Assembly: GCA_013203365.1 (NCBI GenBank)
Contig: JABMQG010000066.1
Coordinates: 1 to 6,148 of the forward strand
Length of the DNA: 6,148 bases
Source of the DNA: Planctomycetota bacterium
GTDB lineage: Bacteria > Planctomycetota > Phycisphaerae > SM23-33 > FEN-1343
Direction of reading: 5' to 3'
Shown here: piece after piece, positions 1-6,148 of the stretch
Layout of the letters: each line of letters starts with the position of its first letter
How positions within the stretch are numbered: the first letter of the stretch is position 1
Position numbers and translations under genes: made by a program
The notes under the pieces: model-generated
What the model was told of the DNA's origin: nothing
Database searches by the model: none
What the model saw: the letters and a program-made list of their open reading frames with translations, nothing else

Positions 1-1072
1 CCGAAACGGTCCCGCTCATCAGGAACAGGTTGGACTTGTAGATGGCGTGGTTGACCATGTGGAAGAGGCCGCCGATCACGCCGATCGTCGTGCCCGTGCC
101 AATCCCAAGGACCATGTAGCCGACCTGGCTGACGGCGTGGAACGACAGCAGCCGTTTGAGATTGTGCTGCATCATCGCCATCACCACGGCGGAGAGGATC
201 GTGACGGCGCCGATGATCATCATCACGACCTGCATCGTGCCGTCCGGCTTGAACATCCGCAGCGACAGCACCGCCAGCAGGTAGATCCCGAGCAGTTTGT
301 CGAGCGCCGCAGGCAGATACGCCATCACCGACGTCGGAGCGTCCTTCGCGATCGCCGGAATCCACGTGTGCAGCGGAACGGCCCCCGCCTTCGCCAGCGC
401 GGCGACGAGGATCAAGGCGTAGACAGCATACCCGGCCGCGCCCATGTCGGAAACGCTGATCGGACTCTTCGGGAAGACAAGATTGTCGGTCCCGCCGGGC
501 ATGGCGATGAGGAGCGCGACCGCCAGCAGCAGGCAGGCGTCGGCAAAGCCGAGGATTCCGTAGGCCTTGGCCGCGCCCTTTCGGGCCTCGGCCCGGCCGA
601 GGTTGATCAGCAGGAACAGCATCAGGGTGACGATCTCCCATCCGACCAGGAGAACGAGAAGGTTCTGGGCCAGACCGACCAGGCACGCTCCCCCGAGAGC
701 CCAGATCAGATAAGCGTGGAACTTGCCCTCGCGCGGCGTTCCGGCCGTGTCGCGGAAGCTGTAGATGGCGATCAGGAACGCGAACGCGGCGCTGGCAATG
801 ACGACAAGCAGGCCGAGGGGCGAGATCGCGAGGTCCACCGAGAACGAAACGTCCTTGGCGAGTTCTTTGGCCCAGACCCAGTGGAGCGGCGCGGGATTCT
901 CACAGATCATTACGACGCCGACCGTCAAGACGGCCGCCGACGCGAGCAGCGAGAGATACTTGCACGCTGCGGTCAGCTGCCGGGACACGAGATACACGAT
1001 CGCGCCTGTCACCAGCGTGATGACAACGGGCTGAACCAGCGCGTTGAGGGCAAGGTCGGACAGGTCGTTCAT
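1..1072 (-). CDS. NuoL/M/N-family antiporter-like membrane subunit of group 4 hydrogenase (3' end cut by window)
   Basis: I translated this frame by hand: it is open from the ATG at 1070-1072 to the left edge, giving 357 residues without a stop. The protein is strongly hydrophobic, with about ten likely membrane helices. It carries the hallmarks of the proton-conducting NuoL/NuoM/NuoN/MrpD family: GWEIVTL with Glu146; AKAGAVPLHTWIP with Lys228 and His235; DKLLGIYLL with Lys259; HNLKRLLSFHAVSQVGYM with Lys306; and FHMVNHAIYKSNLFL with His338, His342 and Lys346. In this family such buried charged residues line the ion path. The start lies 7 bases after the large-subunit stop, with only a weak TAGG-like ribosome site, so translation is probably coupled. 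By inference it is the ion-pumping arm of the hydrogenase. Its C-terminal part is missing, so I cannot tell a HycC/EchA (NuoL-like) protein from a NuoM- or MrpD-like one. Confidence 0.93.
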   Translation of the reverse strand, partial: MNDLSDLALNALVQPVVITLVTGAIVYLVSRQLTAACKYLSLLASAAVLTVGVVMICENPAPLHWVWAKELAKDVSFSVDLAISPLGLLVVIASAAFAFLIAIYSFRDTAGTPREGKFHAYLIWALGGACLVGLAQNLLVLLVGWEIVTLMLFLLINLGRAEARKGAAKAYGILGFADACLLLAVALLIAMPGGTDNLVFPKSPISVSDMGAAGYAVYALILVAALAKAGAVPLHTWIPAIAKDAPTSVMAYLPAALDKLLGIYLLAVLSLRMFKPDGTMQVVMMIIGAVTILSAVVMAMMQHNLKRLLSFHAVSQVGYMVLGIGTGTTIGVIGGLFHMVNHAIYKSNLFLMSGTVS

Positions 1073-1079
1073 TGCGTGC

Positions 1080-2264
1080 CTACCATTCCTTCAGCATCCG
1101 TTGGGTCTTCTCCTGGGACAACCTCACCAGATCCTTGAAGCTATAGACCGGCTTGTGCGTGTCGGCGTCGAGAGCGACGCACATCCGCTCGGTGCACGAA
1201 TAGCACGGATCGACGCTCGCGAGCGTGATCGCAACATCGGGGATCTTCTGGCCGATGCACGATGCCTTGAACGTCGGGACGTTGACGTAGCTCGGAGCGC
1301 GGATCTTGTGACGAATCGGCCGGTTGGATCCGTCGGACCGGACGTAGTGGAACGTCTCGCCGCGCGGCGCCTCGACGTGGCCGATACCCTCACCGGGCGG
1401 GATATCCTCGACCTTGGCGTCGATCTCGCCCTTCGGGATGTCCTTGACGCACTGCTTGATGATCTTGACCGCCTCGAAGTATTCGAGCAGACGCACCACG
1501 GCCTTGCTGAACACGTCGCCATCGGGCACGGAGCACACGTCCCAGTCGATGCGGTCGTAGGCGGCGTAGGGATCGTCCCGGCGAACGTCGATGGGCACGC
1601 CGCTGCCGCGGGCGGTGGGGCCGACGGCGCCGAATTCCTTCGCGTCCTTCGTGGACAGCACGCCAACGCCCTTGAGACGGGCATGCAGGATCGGATCGTC
1701 GAGTATGGCGTTCGTCAGCATCTCCGTCGGGCCGACGGTCTCGTCGCAGACGCGCTCGATCTCCTTGAGCTGCTCCTCCGTGATGTCCCGGCGGACGCCG
1801 CCGATCTTGCAGTTGGCGTAGTTGACGCGGCTGCCGGTCGCGATCTCCAGGATGTCCATCACCGGCTCGCGATACTTCCACGCCCACATGAACACGGTGT
1901 TGTAGCCGAGGAAGTGGCCCGCGAGGCCGACCCACAACAGGTGCGAGTGCAGCCGTTCAAGTTCGTTCACGATGGTTCGCAGGTAGAGCGCCCGCTCGGG
2001 CACCTCGACGTGGGCGATCTCCTCGACCGCCTGGATGTACGCGAGCGGGTGACTGGCGGAGCAGATGCCGCAGACGCGCTCGACGACGAACGGCACCTGG
2101 TCGAACGTCTTGGACTCGTTCAGCTTCTCGATGCCGCGATGGTTGTAGGATATCCGGACGTCGACGTCGACGACGGTTTCGCCGTCCACGTAGAGCGAGT
2201 AGCACTCCGGTTCTTCCTGGAGCGGGTGGAACGGGCCGATGTTCACGACGGTCTTGTGGCTCAT
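1080..2264 (-). CDS. Group 4 [NiFe] hydrogenase large subunit (NuoD/EchE/HycE-type)
   Basis: This 394-residue catalytic subunit of a membrane-bound [NiFe] hydrogenase should hold the Ni-Fe(CN)2CO centre that makes or oxidises H2. The N-terminal ligand motif is RVCGIC (Cys65, Cys68) followed by His72. The C-terminal motif is DPCYSCTER (Cys354, Cys357). All four ligand cysteines are present, whereas complex I NuoD has lost them. GPFHP (11-14), NHRGIEK (41-47) and APRGE (299-303) are shared with the NuoD family. After Arg360 there is a 34-residue tail beginning with Met361, similar in length to the tail that HycI removes from HycE, so proteolytic maturation is plausible. The ATG at 2262-2264 is chosen because a GAGGGA site precedes it and the NuoD-like sequence begins there. 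It starts 10 bases after the NuoC-type gene. The exact group 4 subtype cannot be set by eye. Confidence 0.96.
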   Translation of the reverse strand: MSHKTVVNIGPFHPLQEEPECYSLYVDGETVVDVDVRISYNHRGIEKLNESKTFDQVPFVVERVCGICSASHPLAYIQAVEEIAHVEVPERALYLRTIVNELERLHSHLLWVGLAGHFLGYNTVFMWAWKYREPVMDILEIATGSRVNYANCKIGGVRRDITEEQLKEIERVCDETVGPTEMLTNAILDDPILHARLKGVGVLSTKDAKEFGAVGPTARGSGVPIDVRRDDPYAAYDRIDWDVCSVPDGDVFSKAVVRLLEYFEAVKIIKQCVKDIPKGEIDAKVEDIPPGEGIGHVEAPRGETFHYVRSDGSNRPIRHKIRAPSYVNVPTFKASCIGQKIPDVAITLASVDPCYSCTERMCVALDADTHKPVYSFKDLVRLSQEKTQRMLKEW

Positions 2265-2270
2265 CTCGTT

Positions 2271-2276
2271 TCCCTC
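2271..2276 (-). promoter_or_regulatory. Ribosome binding site of the hydrogenase large subunit
   Basis: GAGGGA on the minus strand lies 6 bases before the ATG at 2262-2264. It shares bases with the TGA stop of the preceding NuoC-type gene (2275-2277). It supports the 2264 start over upstream in-frame codons that would run far back into that gene. Confidence 0.75.
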
Positions 2277-2799
2277 AACCCTCTCGCGGGATGTCCGGTG
2301 GTGTCTGGTTGGGCGGCAGCGGCGGCCGGTCCTTGATCTGGTCGAAGTCCCTGCGGAGCGGGTGCACGCCTTCCGGCCACGTGTCGCCCAGCACGAGGCG
2401 GCGCATGTCCGGATGGTTTCGGAAGTTCGCACCGAGGAGGTCGTACATTTCGCGCTCGATCCAGTTGGCGCCGGGCACGACGTTCGCGATCGAGTCGGCC
2501 GCCAGCGCCGGCCGCGCGGCCAGGACTTTGAGCGTGACGATCACGCCCGCGGGCTCGATCGCCCAGTGGTACATCACGTCGATGCCGTCGCGGACCTCGA
2601 TGCCGGTGGCGGTGGCAAGGCGGCAGCCGTCCATGGCCAGCATCTTCTCCGCGACCTCGACGGTTCGGGCCGGGTCGATCCGGGCGTAGCCGCGGCGGTC
2701 CTCGCAGCATTGGACGTCGACGACGGCGCCGCCAAGTTGCTCGATCACTTCGCCGACAAAGCCCTTCAGGGGCGCTTGAGTTGTTGTTGCCACGCTCAT
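2275..2799 (-). CDS. NuoC/EchD-type 30-kDa subunit of group 4 hydrogenase
   Basis: This 174-residue soluble protein belongs to the respiratory-chain 30-kDa (NuoC) family. It packs against the large and small subunits on the cytoplasmic side and has no cofactor of its own. The C-terminal signature is clear: [13 protein letters not shown] (111-123), then [13 protein letters not shown] (123-135), then [12 protein letters not shown] (141-152). The N-terminal part is variable, as is usual in the family. The tail after 156 is proline-rich. In E. coli HycE and HyfG this domain is fused to the large subunit; here it is a separate gene, as in Ech and CooU/CooH. The ATG at 2797-2799 has AGGAG 8 bases upstream, and the gene follows the small-subunit stop by 13 bases. 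Confidence 0.95.
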   Translation of the reverse strand: MSVATTTQAPLKGFVGEVIEQLGGAVVDVQCCEDRRGYARIDPARTVEVAEKMLAMDGCRLATATGIEVRDGIDVMYHWAIEPAGVIVTLKVLAARPALAADSIANVVPGANWIEREMYDLLGANFRNHPDMRRLVLGDTWPEGVHPLRRDFDQIKDRPPLPPNQTPPDIPREG

Positions 2800-2807
2800 C
2801 GCAGGTG

Positions 2808-2812
2808 CTCCT
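2808..2812 (-). promoter_or_regulatory. Ribosome binding site of the NuoC-type gene
   Basis: AGGAG on the minus strand sits 8 bases before the ATG at 2797-2799 and directly follows the TAG stop of the small-subunit gene (2813-2815). It is the best ribosome site in the operon and fixes the start of the NuoC-type protein. Confidence 0.75.
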
Positions 2813-3253
2813 CTACAGCGTCTTCAGTAGTTCAATCGCTTTGACGGCCGCGCCGATCATGGCCTCGGGTTTGGGCGGACAGCCCGGCACGTACATGATG
2901 ATGGCGTTCGGATCCACCGCCCGGATCGTCTCGTCGACCTTCGCGCCCATGTGGTAGGCCTCGGTGAAGATGCCTTGATCCAGGGCGCAGGAACCGATGG
3001 CCAGCACCACGCACGGCTTGGCTGTTTGTAGGTACAACTCCTGGAGCCGCGGCATGGCCTGGCGGGTGCAGACGCCGGTGACCGCCAGCACGTCCGCGTG
3101 CCGCGGGGAGCCCACCAGCACCATCCCGAAGCGCTCGATGTCGTAACGCGGCGTCAACAGTTCCAGCACTTCAATGTCGCAGTTGTTGCACGCGCCGGTA
3201 TTGGCGTGATACACCCACAGTGACTTTCGCAATGCCCAAGTCTTCACAGCCAT
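2813..3253 (-). CDS. Group 4 [NiFe] hydrogenase small subunit (NuoB/EchC/HycG-type)
   Basis: This 146-residue subunit should carry the proximal [4Fe-4S] cluster that passes electrons to or from the Ni-Fe site. The four expected ligands are visible: CNNC (Cys22, Cys25), GSC (Cys89) and PGCPPKPE (Cys125). The spaced CxxC is the hydrogenase form and differs from the tandem CC of complex I NuoB. VTGVCTRQ (58-65) and [11 protein letters not shown] (46-56) are also family-typical. The protein is short and lacks the distal cluster domains of uptake hydrogenase small subunits, as expected for group 4. No twin-arginine signal is present, so it faces the cytoplasm. Its ATG (3251-3253) lies inside the end of the NuoH-type gene, a 10-base overlap, with a weak AAAGGG ribosome site upstream. 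Confidence 0.96.
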   Translation of the reverse strand: MAVKTWALRKSLWVYHANTGACNNCDIEVLELLTPRYDIERFGMVLVGSPRHADVLAVTGVCTRQAMPRLQELYLQTAKPCVVLAIGSCALDQGIFTEAYHMGAKVDETIRAVDPNAIIMYVPGCPPKPEAMIGAAVKAIELLKTL

Positions 3254-4206
3254 GTGATGCCCTTTGCTGCGCCAACTATCGCCAGGATCAACGCCGCCAC
3301 CGCCACCGGGGTTAGCCGATACCAGAAAAACCGCATTACTTGATCGATCCGCAGCCGGGGGTTAGTGTTCCGGATCAGCGTCACCAGCACAACCAGCAGC
3401 AGGTATTTGCCCGCGAAGGTCAGGTACCCCCACCAGGCGCCGGTGTACAGACCGTCCCAGAACACGGCCACCAGCAGCAGCGGCATCAGGGCCCCCAGCA
3501 TAGCCCGCGTCATCAGGATCATCGCCAGCGATGGCCCGGAGTATTCAACATAAACGCCGGCCTGGATCTCGCACTCGGCCTCGGCCATGTCGAACGGTAC
3601 CTGCCCCAGCTTAGCCTGCATGCACAGGATCGCCACCAGCAGAGCCAGCACGCCGCTGATACCGGCAACGGCTGGCGCAGTGGCCTGCTGAACCGCCATC
3701 AGGTCTCCCAGCCGGAACGTCAAGGTTCCATTCGTCCCGGCCGTTCGCACTATGGCCACCAGAATCGCCAGCACCATCGGCAGTTCATAGCTCAGCAGCA
3801 GCTTCATCTCGCGGCTGGCGCCGATGGCCGCGTGCGGATTGCCGCTGCTGGCGGCACCCAACATGGTCATGAGGGCCGGCAGCATCAGCAGGTAGATCAG
3901 GACGATCAAGTCGCCCATGAAGGCCGTCTGCGGCCAGAGGACCGCATGCCATAGGATTGCGGTGGAGACGCTTACCGCGGCCAGGCCCACCACCGGCGCC
4001 AGCAGGAAGCCCGTGCCACGCGCAGAGGCGGGCATGAGCTTCTCCTTGCCCGTGAGCTTCAGGATGTCCACAAACGGCTGATACCACGGCGGGCCGACCC
4101 GCCACTGCACCCGGGCGGTGACCTTGCGGTCCACCCATCGCAGCAACAGCCCCAGCACCAGGGTGCCCACGGCCGCCAACAGGAATGTGAGAACGCCCAT
4201 CGCCAT
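3244..4206 (-). CDS. NuoH/HycD/EchB-type membrane anchor subunit
   Basis: This 320-residue integral membrane protein of the NuoH/HycD family joins the hydrogenase arm to the membrane and takes part in ion translocation. About eight hydrophobic segments are visible. Conserved cytoplasmic loops are present: RKVTARVQWRVGPPW (27-41), GASREMKLLLSYELP (129-143), PFDMAEAECE (204-213) with the following VEYSG (220-224), and NTNPRLRIDQ (280-289). The acidic PFD-AEAE loop forms part of the quinone-site-equivalent cavity in complex I and is kept in group 4 hydrogenases. The ATG at 4204-4206 has AGGTGA just upstream, which contains the stop of the preceding ferredoxin gene (3-base gap). A second in-frame ATG two codons later (4198-4200) is possible but less well placed. 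Its own TGA is covered by the start of the small-subunit gene. Confidence 0.96.
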   Translation of the reverse strand: MAMGVLTFLLAAVGTLVLGLLLRWVDRKVTARVQWRVGPPWYQPFVDILKLTGKEKLMPASARGTGFLLAPVVGLAAVSVSTAILWHAVLWPQTAFMGDLIVLIYLLMLPALMTMLGAASSGNPHAAIGASREMKLLLSYELPMVLAILVAIVRTAGTNGTLTFRLGDLMAVQQATAPAVAGISGVLALLVAILCMQAKLGQVPFDMAEAECEIQAGVYVEYSGPSLAMILMTRAMLGALMPLLLVAVFWDGLYTGAWWGYLTFAGKYLLLVVLVTLIRNTNPRLRIDQVMRFFWYRLTPVAVAALILAIVGAAKGITWL

Positions 4207-4209
4207 TCG

Positions 4210-4752
4210 TCACCTTCGTTTGTAAGGATTATCCGCAGTGGCCCGCCCGCCGACGACGGTCAGATGCAACTCGGCGGCGAGGTGTTCGTCCGCGAAGGCC
4301 AGCGCGCCGGCCGGACAGGCCGCCACGCAACGCGGCACGACTTGGCCGTTGCCACCGGCGGTCCGGTCCTCGCACAGGTCGCACTTGGGGACCTGCCGCC
4401 CACTGATACGGTCCACGCTGCGGAAACCTCCGGGCGCACCTGCCAGTTCGTTCGGCAACACCCCGAACGGACAGGCCTTCGCGCAACATCCGCAGCCGGT
4501 GCAACGAAACAGCCGGCGCCGCACAACGCCCGAGGCGTCGTCCCGCACCATTGCCTCCGCCGGGCAGGCCTCCACGCAGGAGGCCGCCTTGCACTGACGG
4601 CAGATCACCGGCAATAGCGCCGATCCTCCGGAGGCGAAGCCGACCGCCGGCATGTTGGCGTGGCTGACGAAGCAAGCCGCCGCGCACGATCCACACTCGA
4701 TGCAGCGATCCAGGTTGATCACCACTCGCTTGTCAACCGTAATCGCATTCAT
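4210..4752 (-). CDS. HycB/CooF-type polyferredoxin with four [4Fe-4S] motifs
   Basis: This small cytoplasmic electron carrier probably bridges the MopB subunit and the hydrogenase. Counted from the GTG at 4759-4761, four cysteine groups are seen: C20/C23/C26/C30, C54/C57/C62/C66, C87/C90/C93/C97 and C127/C130/C145/C149, with CP at three of the four ends. This is the pattern of HycB, CooF, DmsB and related proteins. Cys92 is an additional, unpaired cysteine. No signal peptide or membrane segment is present. Two starts are possible. The GTG at 4759-4761 overlaps the upstream TGA as GTGA and gives 183 residues. The ATG at 4750-4752 has GGAG 8 bases upstream and gives 180 residues; I prefer the ATG. 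The start choice does not touch any cluster ligand. The gene sits between the MopB and NuoH-type genes, as expected for a formate-hydrogenlyase-like relay. Confidence 0.95.
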   Translation of the reverse strand: MNAITVDKRVVINLDRCIECGSCAAACFVSHANMPAVGFASGGSALLPVICRQCKAASCVEACPAEAMVRDDASGVVRRRLFRCTGCGCCAKACPFGVLPNELAGAPGGFRSVDRISGRQVPKCDLCEDRTAGGNGQVVPRCVAACPAGALAFADEHLAAELHLTVVGGRATADNPYKRR

Positions 4753-4757
4753 ATCGT

Positions 4758-6148
4758 TCACTCCGCCCCCGACTGTGGCGCCTGCCGAACCACCTCGATC
4801 ATCGGCGGCTCGACATACACCAGGCCCTGGGCCTCATCCACCTTGCTCGGCGCCAGCGCCCGCGTTGCCGCCAGACCCTCCGAGATCACTGCCCGGCCCT
4901 GCGTCAGTCCCGGCCGAATCCTCGCCACGGCTGGCACCGACTGCCCACCGGCACGCACCGTCACCGCCTCGCCGCCGGTCAGCCCCAACCGACTGGCGTC
5001 CGGTTCGGCAAGGTAAAGCTCAAGACGCTCCAAGACACCCGCTTGCCAGGAGGCGTGCCCCGTAAGTTCGCCGACCCCCGCATGGAGGGCTTGGCGCTCG
5101 AATAACAAGATCAATTGGTCGGCTGCGGGAGCCGCCGGTTTCGGCACCACACCGACCGGAGCGAAATGGTCATGGGGAAGTCTCTCAGCGAGGCTGGAAG
5201 CAGAGATTTCCCGCGGCGAAGGGACGGAGACTCCGCCGCAACGGGCCAGCATCCCGACCAGCTCCGCCGGTGTCGGCACGCCCGCCGGCACGGGGGCCAG
5301 CGGAGATACCATCACCGCTCTTGCGCCCTGGCCCGTGACGGTCCCGCCGATCTCCATAGGCAGGGCCACGGGCAGGACGAACTCGGCGGCCTCGGTGGTC
5401 GCGCTGGGCAGGGCCGCGGCAGCCGCCAGGATCTTCCCACCGGACCAACCCAGCATTCCCACTACGTCGCAGCCAATGGCGACCATTCGCATCGGGTCCT
5501 CATCCAGGGCGGACACCAGGGGCGTCAACCCCAAGGCTCTGGTTAGGCGTATCGACCCCAGGGTATTGGCGCAAACCGTCTGGACGGCCACGCCCCCGCC
5601 GCGAGATTTGGCGAGTTGACCCGCGAGGAATCCCACCTGGCGCCACGCCGGCGTTCGGCCGTACCCCGCAGCCAGCAGCACGCCCAACTTGCGGCAGCCG
5701 GTCAACGCCTTGCCCGCCGACTGCGACGAAGGAGAAGATGCCGGCGCACCCGAGACCGTCTGTGTAATGTCTATTCCCATCGAGGCCGCCAACGCCGCCA
5801 AGGCGCTCAGTTCGGCCCCAACCGGGCAGTCCACCGTGTGCGTGGCAAACTTGGCCGTCTTGCCTTGCCCCGCGTCGATCACCACCAGCGGCGTGCGAGG
5901 CTCCCGGGCCTTCCTCTCCAGCACGCCGCGGGCGCAGACGGGGTTGGACGAAAAAACGTCGCCGATCACCAGGAATCCGTCGCAGTCCGACAGCTCGGAG
6001 TTCCCCAGGTAACCTGCCCCGCTTGACTCCGTGCCCAGAAGGAGTTGCTCTTCGGCCGGGTCGACCACGACGCACAGCTTGGTGCCCTGCCAGGTCAAGC
6101 ACCACTGGGCGGCCGATACGATCTGCTCGACTGGCAGTGACCCGTCCA
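4758..6148 (-). CDS. Molybdopterin oxidoreductase-fold (MopB) protein, C-terminal part (5' end cut by window)
   Basis: The frame is open from the right edge to the TGA at 4758-4760 and gives 462 residues; the true start lies outside the window. The fold is recognisable. A cofactor-domain segment SDCDGFLVIGDVFSSNPV (53-70) is followed by PLVVIDA (86-92) and AKFATHTVDCP. A middle segment AEFVLPVALPMEIGGTVT (254-271) matches the ADxVLP...E..GT motif. A C-terminal molybdopterin-dinucleotide-binding domain covers about 345-440, including LGLTGGEAVTVRAGG and GLTQGRAVIS. Family relatives include formate dehydrogenase, FwdB and the non-catalytic NuoG. The first 50 visible residues, where the Cys/Sec-His pair of formate dehydrogenases would lie, contain no such pair and no in-frame UGA. 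It may therefore be a degenerate or NuoG-like electron-transfer subunit; its substrate cannot be named. It overlaps or abuts the polyferredoxin gene, so the two are probably co-translated. Confidence 0.88.
   Translation of the reverse strand, partial: DGSLPVEQIVSAAQWCLTWQGTKLCVVVDPAEEQLLLGTESSGAGYLGNSELSDCDGFLVIGDVFSSNPVCARGVLERKAREPRTPLVVIDAGQGKTAKFATHTVDCPVGAELSALAALAASMGIDITQTVSGAPASSPSSQSAGKALTGCRKLGVLLAAGYGRTPAWRQVGFLAGQLAKSRGGGVAVQTVCANTLGSIRLTRALGLTPLVSALDEDPMRMVAIGCDVVGMLGWSGGKILAAAAALPSATTEAAEFVLPVALPMEIGGTVTGQGARAVMVSPLAPVPAGVPTPAELVGMLARCGGVSVPSPREISASSLAERLPHDHFAPVGVVPKPAAPAADQLILLFERQALHAGVGELTGHASWQAGVLERLELYLAEPDASRLGLTGGEAVTVRAGGQSVPAVARIRPGLTQGRAVISEGLAATRALAPSKVDEAQGLVYVEPPMIEVVRQAPQSGAE
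4761..4764 (-). promoter_or_regulatory. Ribosome binding site favouring the ATG start of the polyferredoxin
   Basis: GGAG on the minus strand lies 8 bases before the ATG at 4750-4752. The alternative GTG at 4759-4761 would overlap this site and depend on a G-rich run further upstream. The site is short, so the preference for ATG is moderate. Confidence 0.5.

Noticed and set aside
47..1138. Plus-strand open frame of 363 codons opposite the antiporter-like gene.
   Set aside because: Its product is a His, Arg, Asp and Gln-rich low-complexity sequence, the usual shadow of a GC-rich hydrophobic membrane protein on the other strand. The minus strand encodes clear NuoL/M/N motifs.
1044..2336. Plus-strand open frame of 430 codons opposite the hydrogenase large subunit.
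   Set aside because: It is antisense to a gene with unmistakable catalytic motifs, resembles no family I know, and is rich in Asp, Arg, Val and Ala as expected from mirrored GC-rich codons.
2265..2432. N-terminal extension of the large subunit back to 2432.
   Set aside because: The added residues are Arg, Thr and Ser-rich and unlike NuoD, and lie inside the NuoC-type gene in another frame. The ATG at 2262-2264 has a good ribosome site.
2800..3260. A possible change in base and codon style between the NuoC-type gene and the genes to its right, as a sign of a recombination joint.
   Set aside because: The impression is slight, I cannot compute codon statistics here, and the gene order and tight junctions run through the site without a break.
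3340..3954. Plus-strand open frame of 204 codons rich in Gln and His.
   Set aside because: It is the mirror of Leu- and Ala-rich codons of the NuoH-type gene and has no recognisable domain or convincing ribosome site.
6096..6098. TTG at 6096-6098 as the start of the MopB protein.
   Set aside because: The frame stays open for 16 more codons to the window edge, and the cofactor domain would lack its N-terminal half. The gene is a fragment cut by the window.
1..6148. Assignment of the cluster as NADH:quinone oxidoreductase (complex I).
   Set aside because: The large subunit has both CxxC Ni-Fe motifs, the small subunit has a CxxC in place of the tandem CC, and the ferredoxin is of the four-cluster HycB type.

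Overview
The window is a single block of tightly packed genes, all on the minus strand, read from the right edge (6148) to the left edge (1). The DNA is GC-rich. Shine-Dalgarno-like sites sit before most starts, and genes overlap or are at most 13 bases apart. This is typical of a bacterial operon. The gene content suggests an anaerobic or facultatively anaerobic, H2-metabolising organism, but nothing in the sequence fixes the phylum.

In transcription order the genes are: (1) the C-terminal 462 residues of a molybdopterin-oxidoreductase-fold (MopB) protein, cut by the right edge; (2) a HycB/CooF-type ferredoxin with four [4Fe-4S] motifs; (3) a NuoH/HycD/EchB-type membrane subunit; (4) a NuoB/HycG/EchC-type hydrogenase small subunit; (5) a NuoC/EchD-type 30-kDa subunit; (6) a NuoD/EchE-type [NiFe] hydrogenase large subunit; (7) a NuoL/M/N-type proton-antiporter-like membrane subunit, cut by the left edge. 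The window has no intergenic stretch long enough for a promoter or terminator, no RNA gene and no mobile element.

The large subunit keeps both CxxC motifs that hold the Ni-Fe site. The module is therefore a membrane-bound group 4 (energy-converting) [NiFe] hydrogenase and not complex I. The MopB protein and polyferredoxin immediately upstream make the whole resemble a formate-hydrogenlyase-like complex: electrons would pass from the MopB partner through the polyferredoxin to the small subunit and the Ni-Fe site, with ion pumping by the NuoH- and NuoL/M/N-type subunits.

The layout differs from classical formate hydrogenlyase. The NuoC and NuoD parts are separate genes, no NuoI/HycF-type ferredoxin lies among the visible genes, and the visible MopB region shows no Cys-His or Sec-His catalytic pair where formate dehydrogenases carry it. 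The electron donor is therefore open, and this is the most interesting question in the window.
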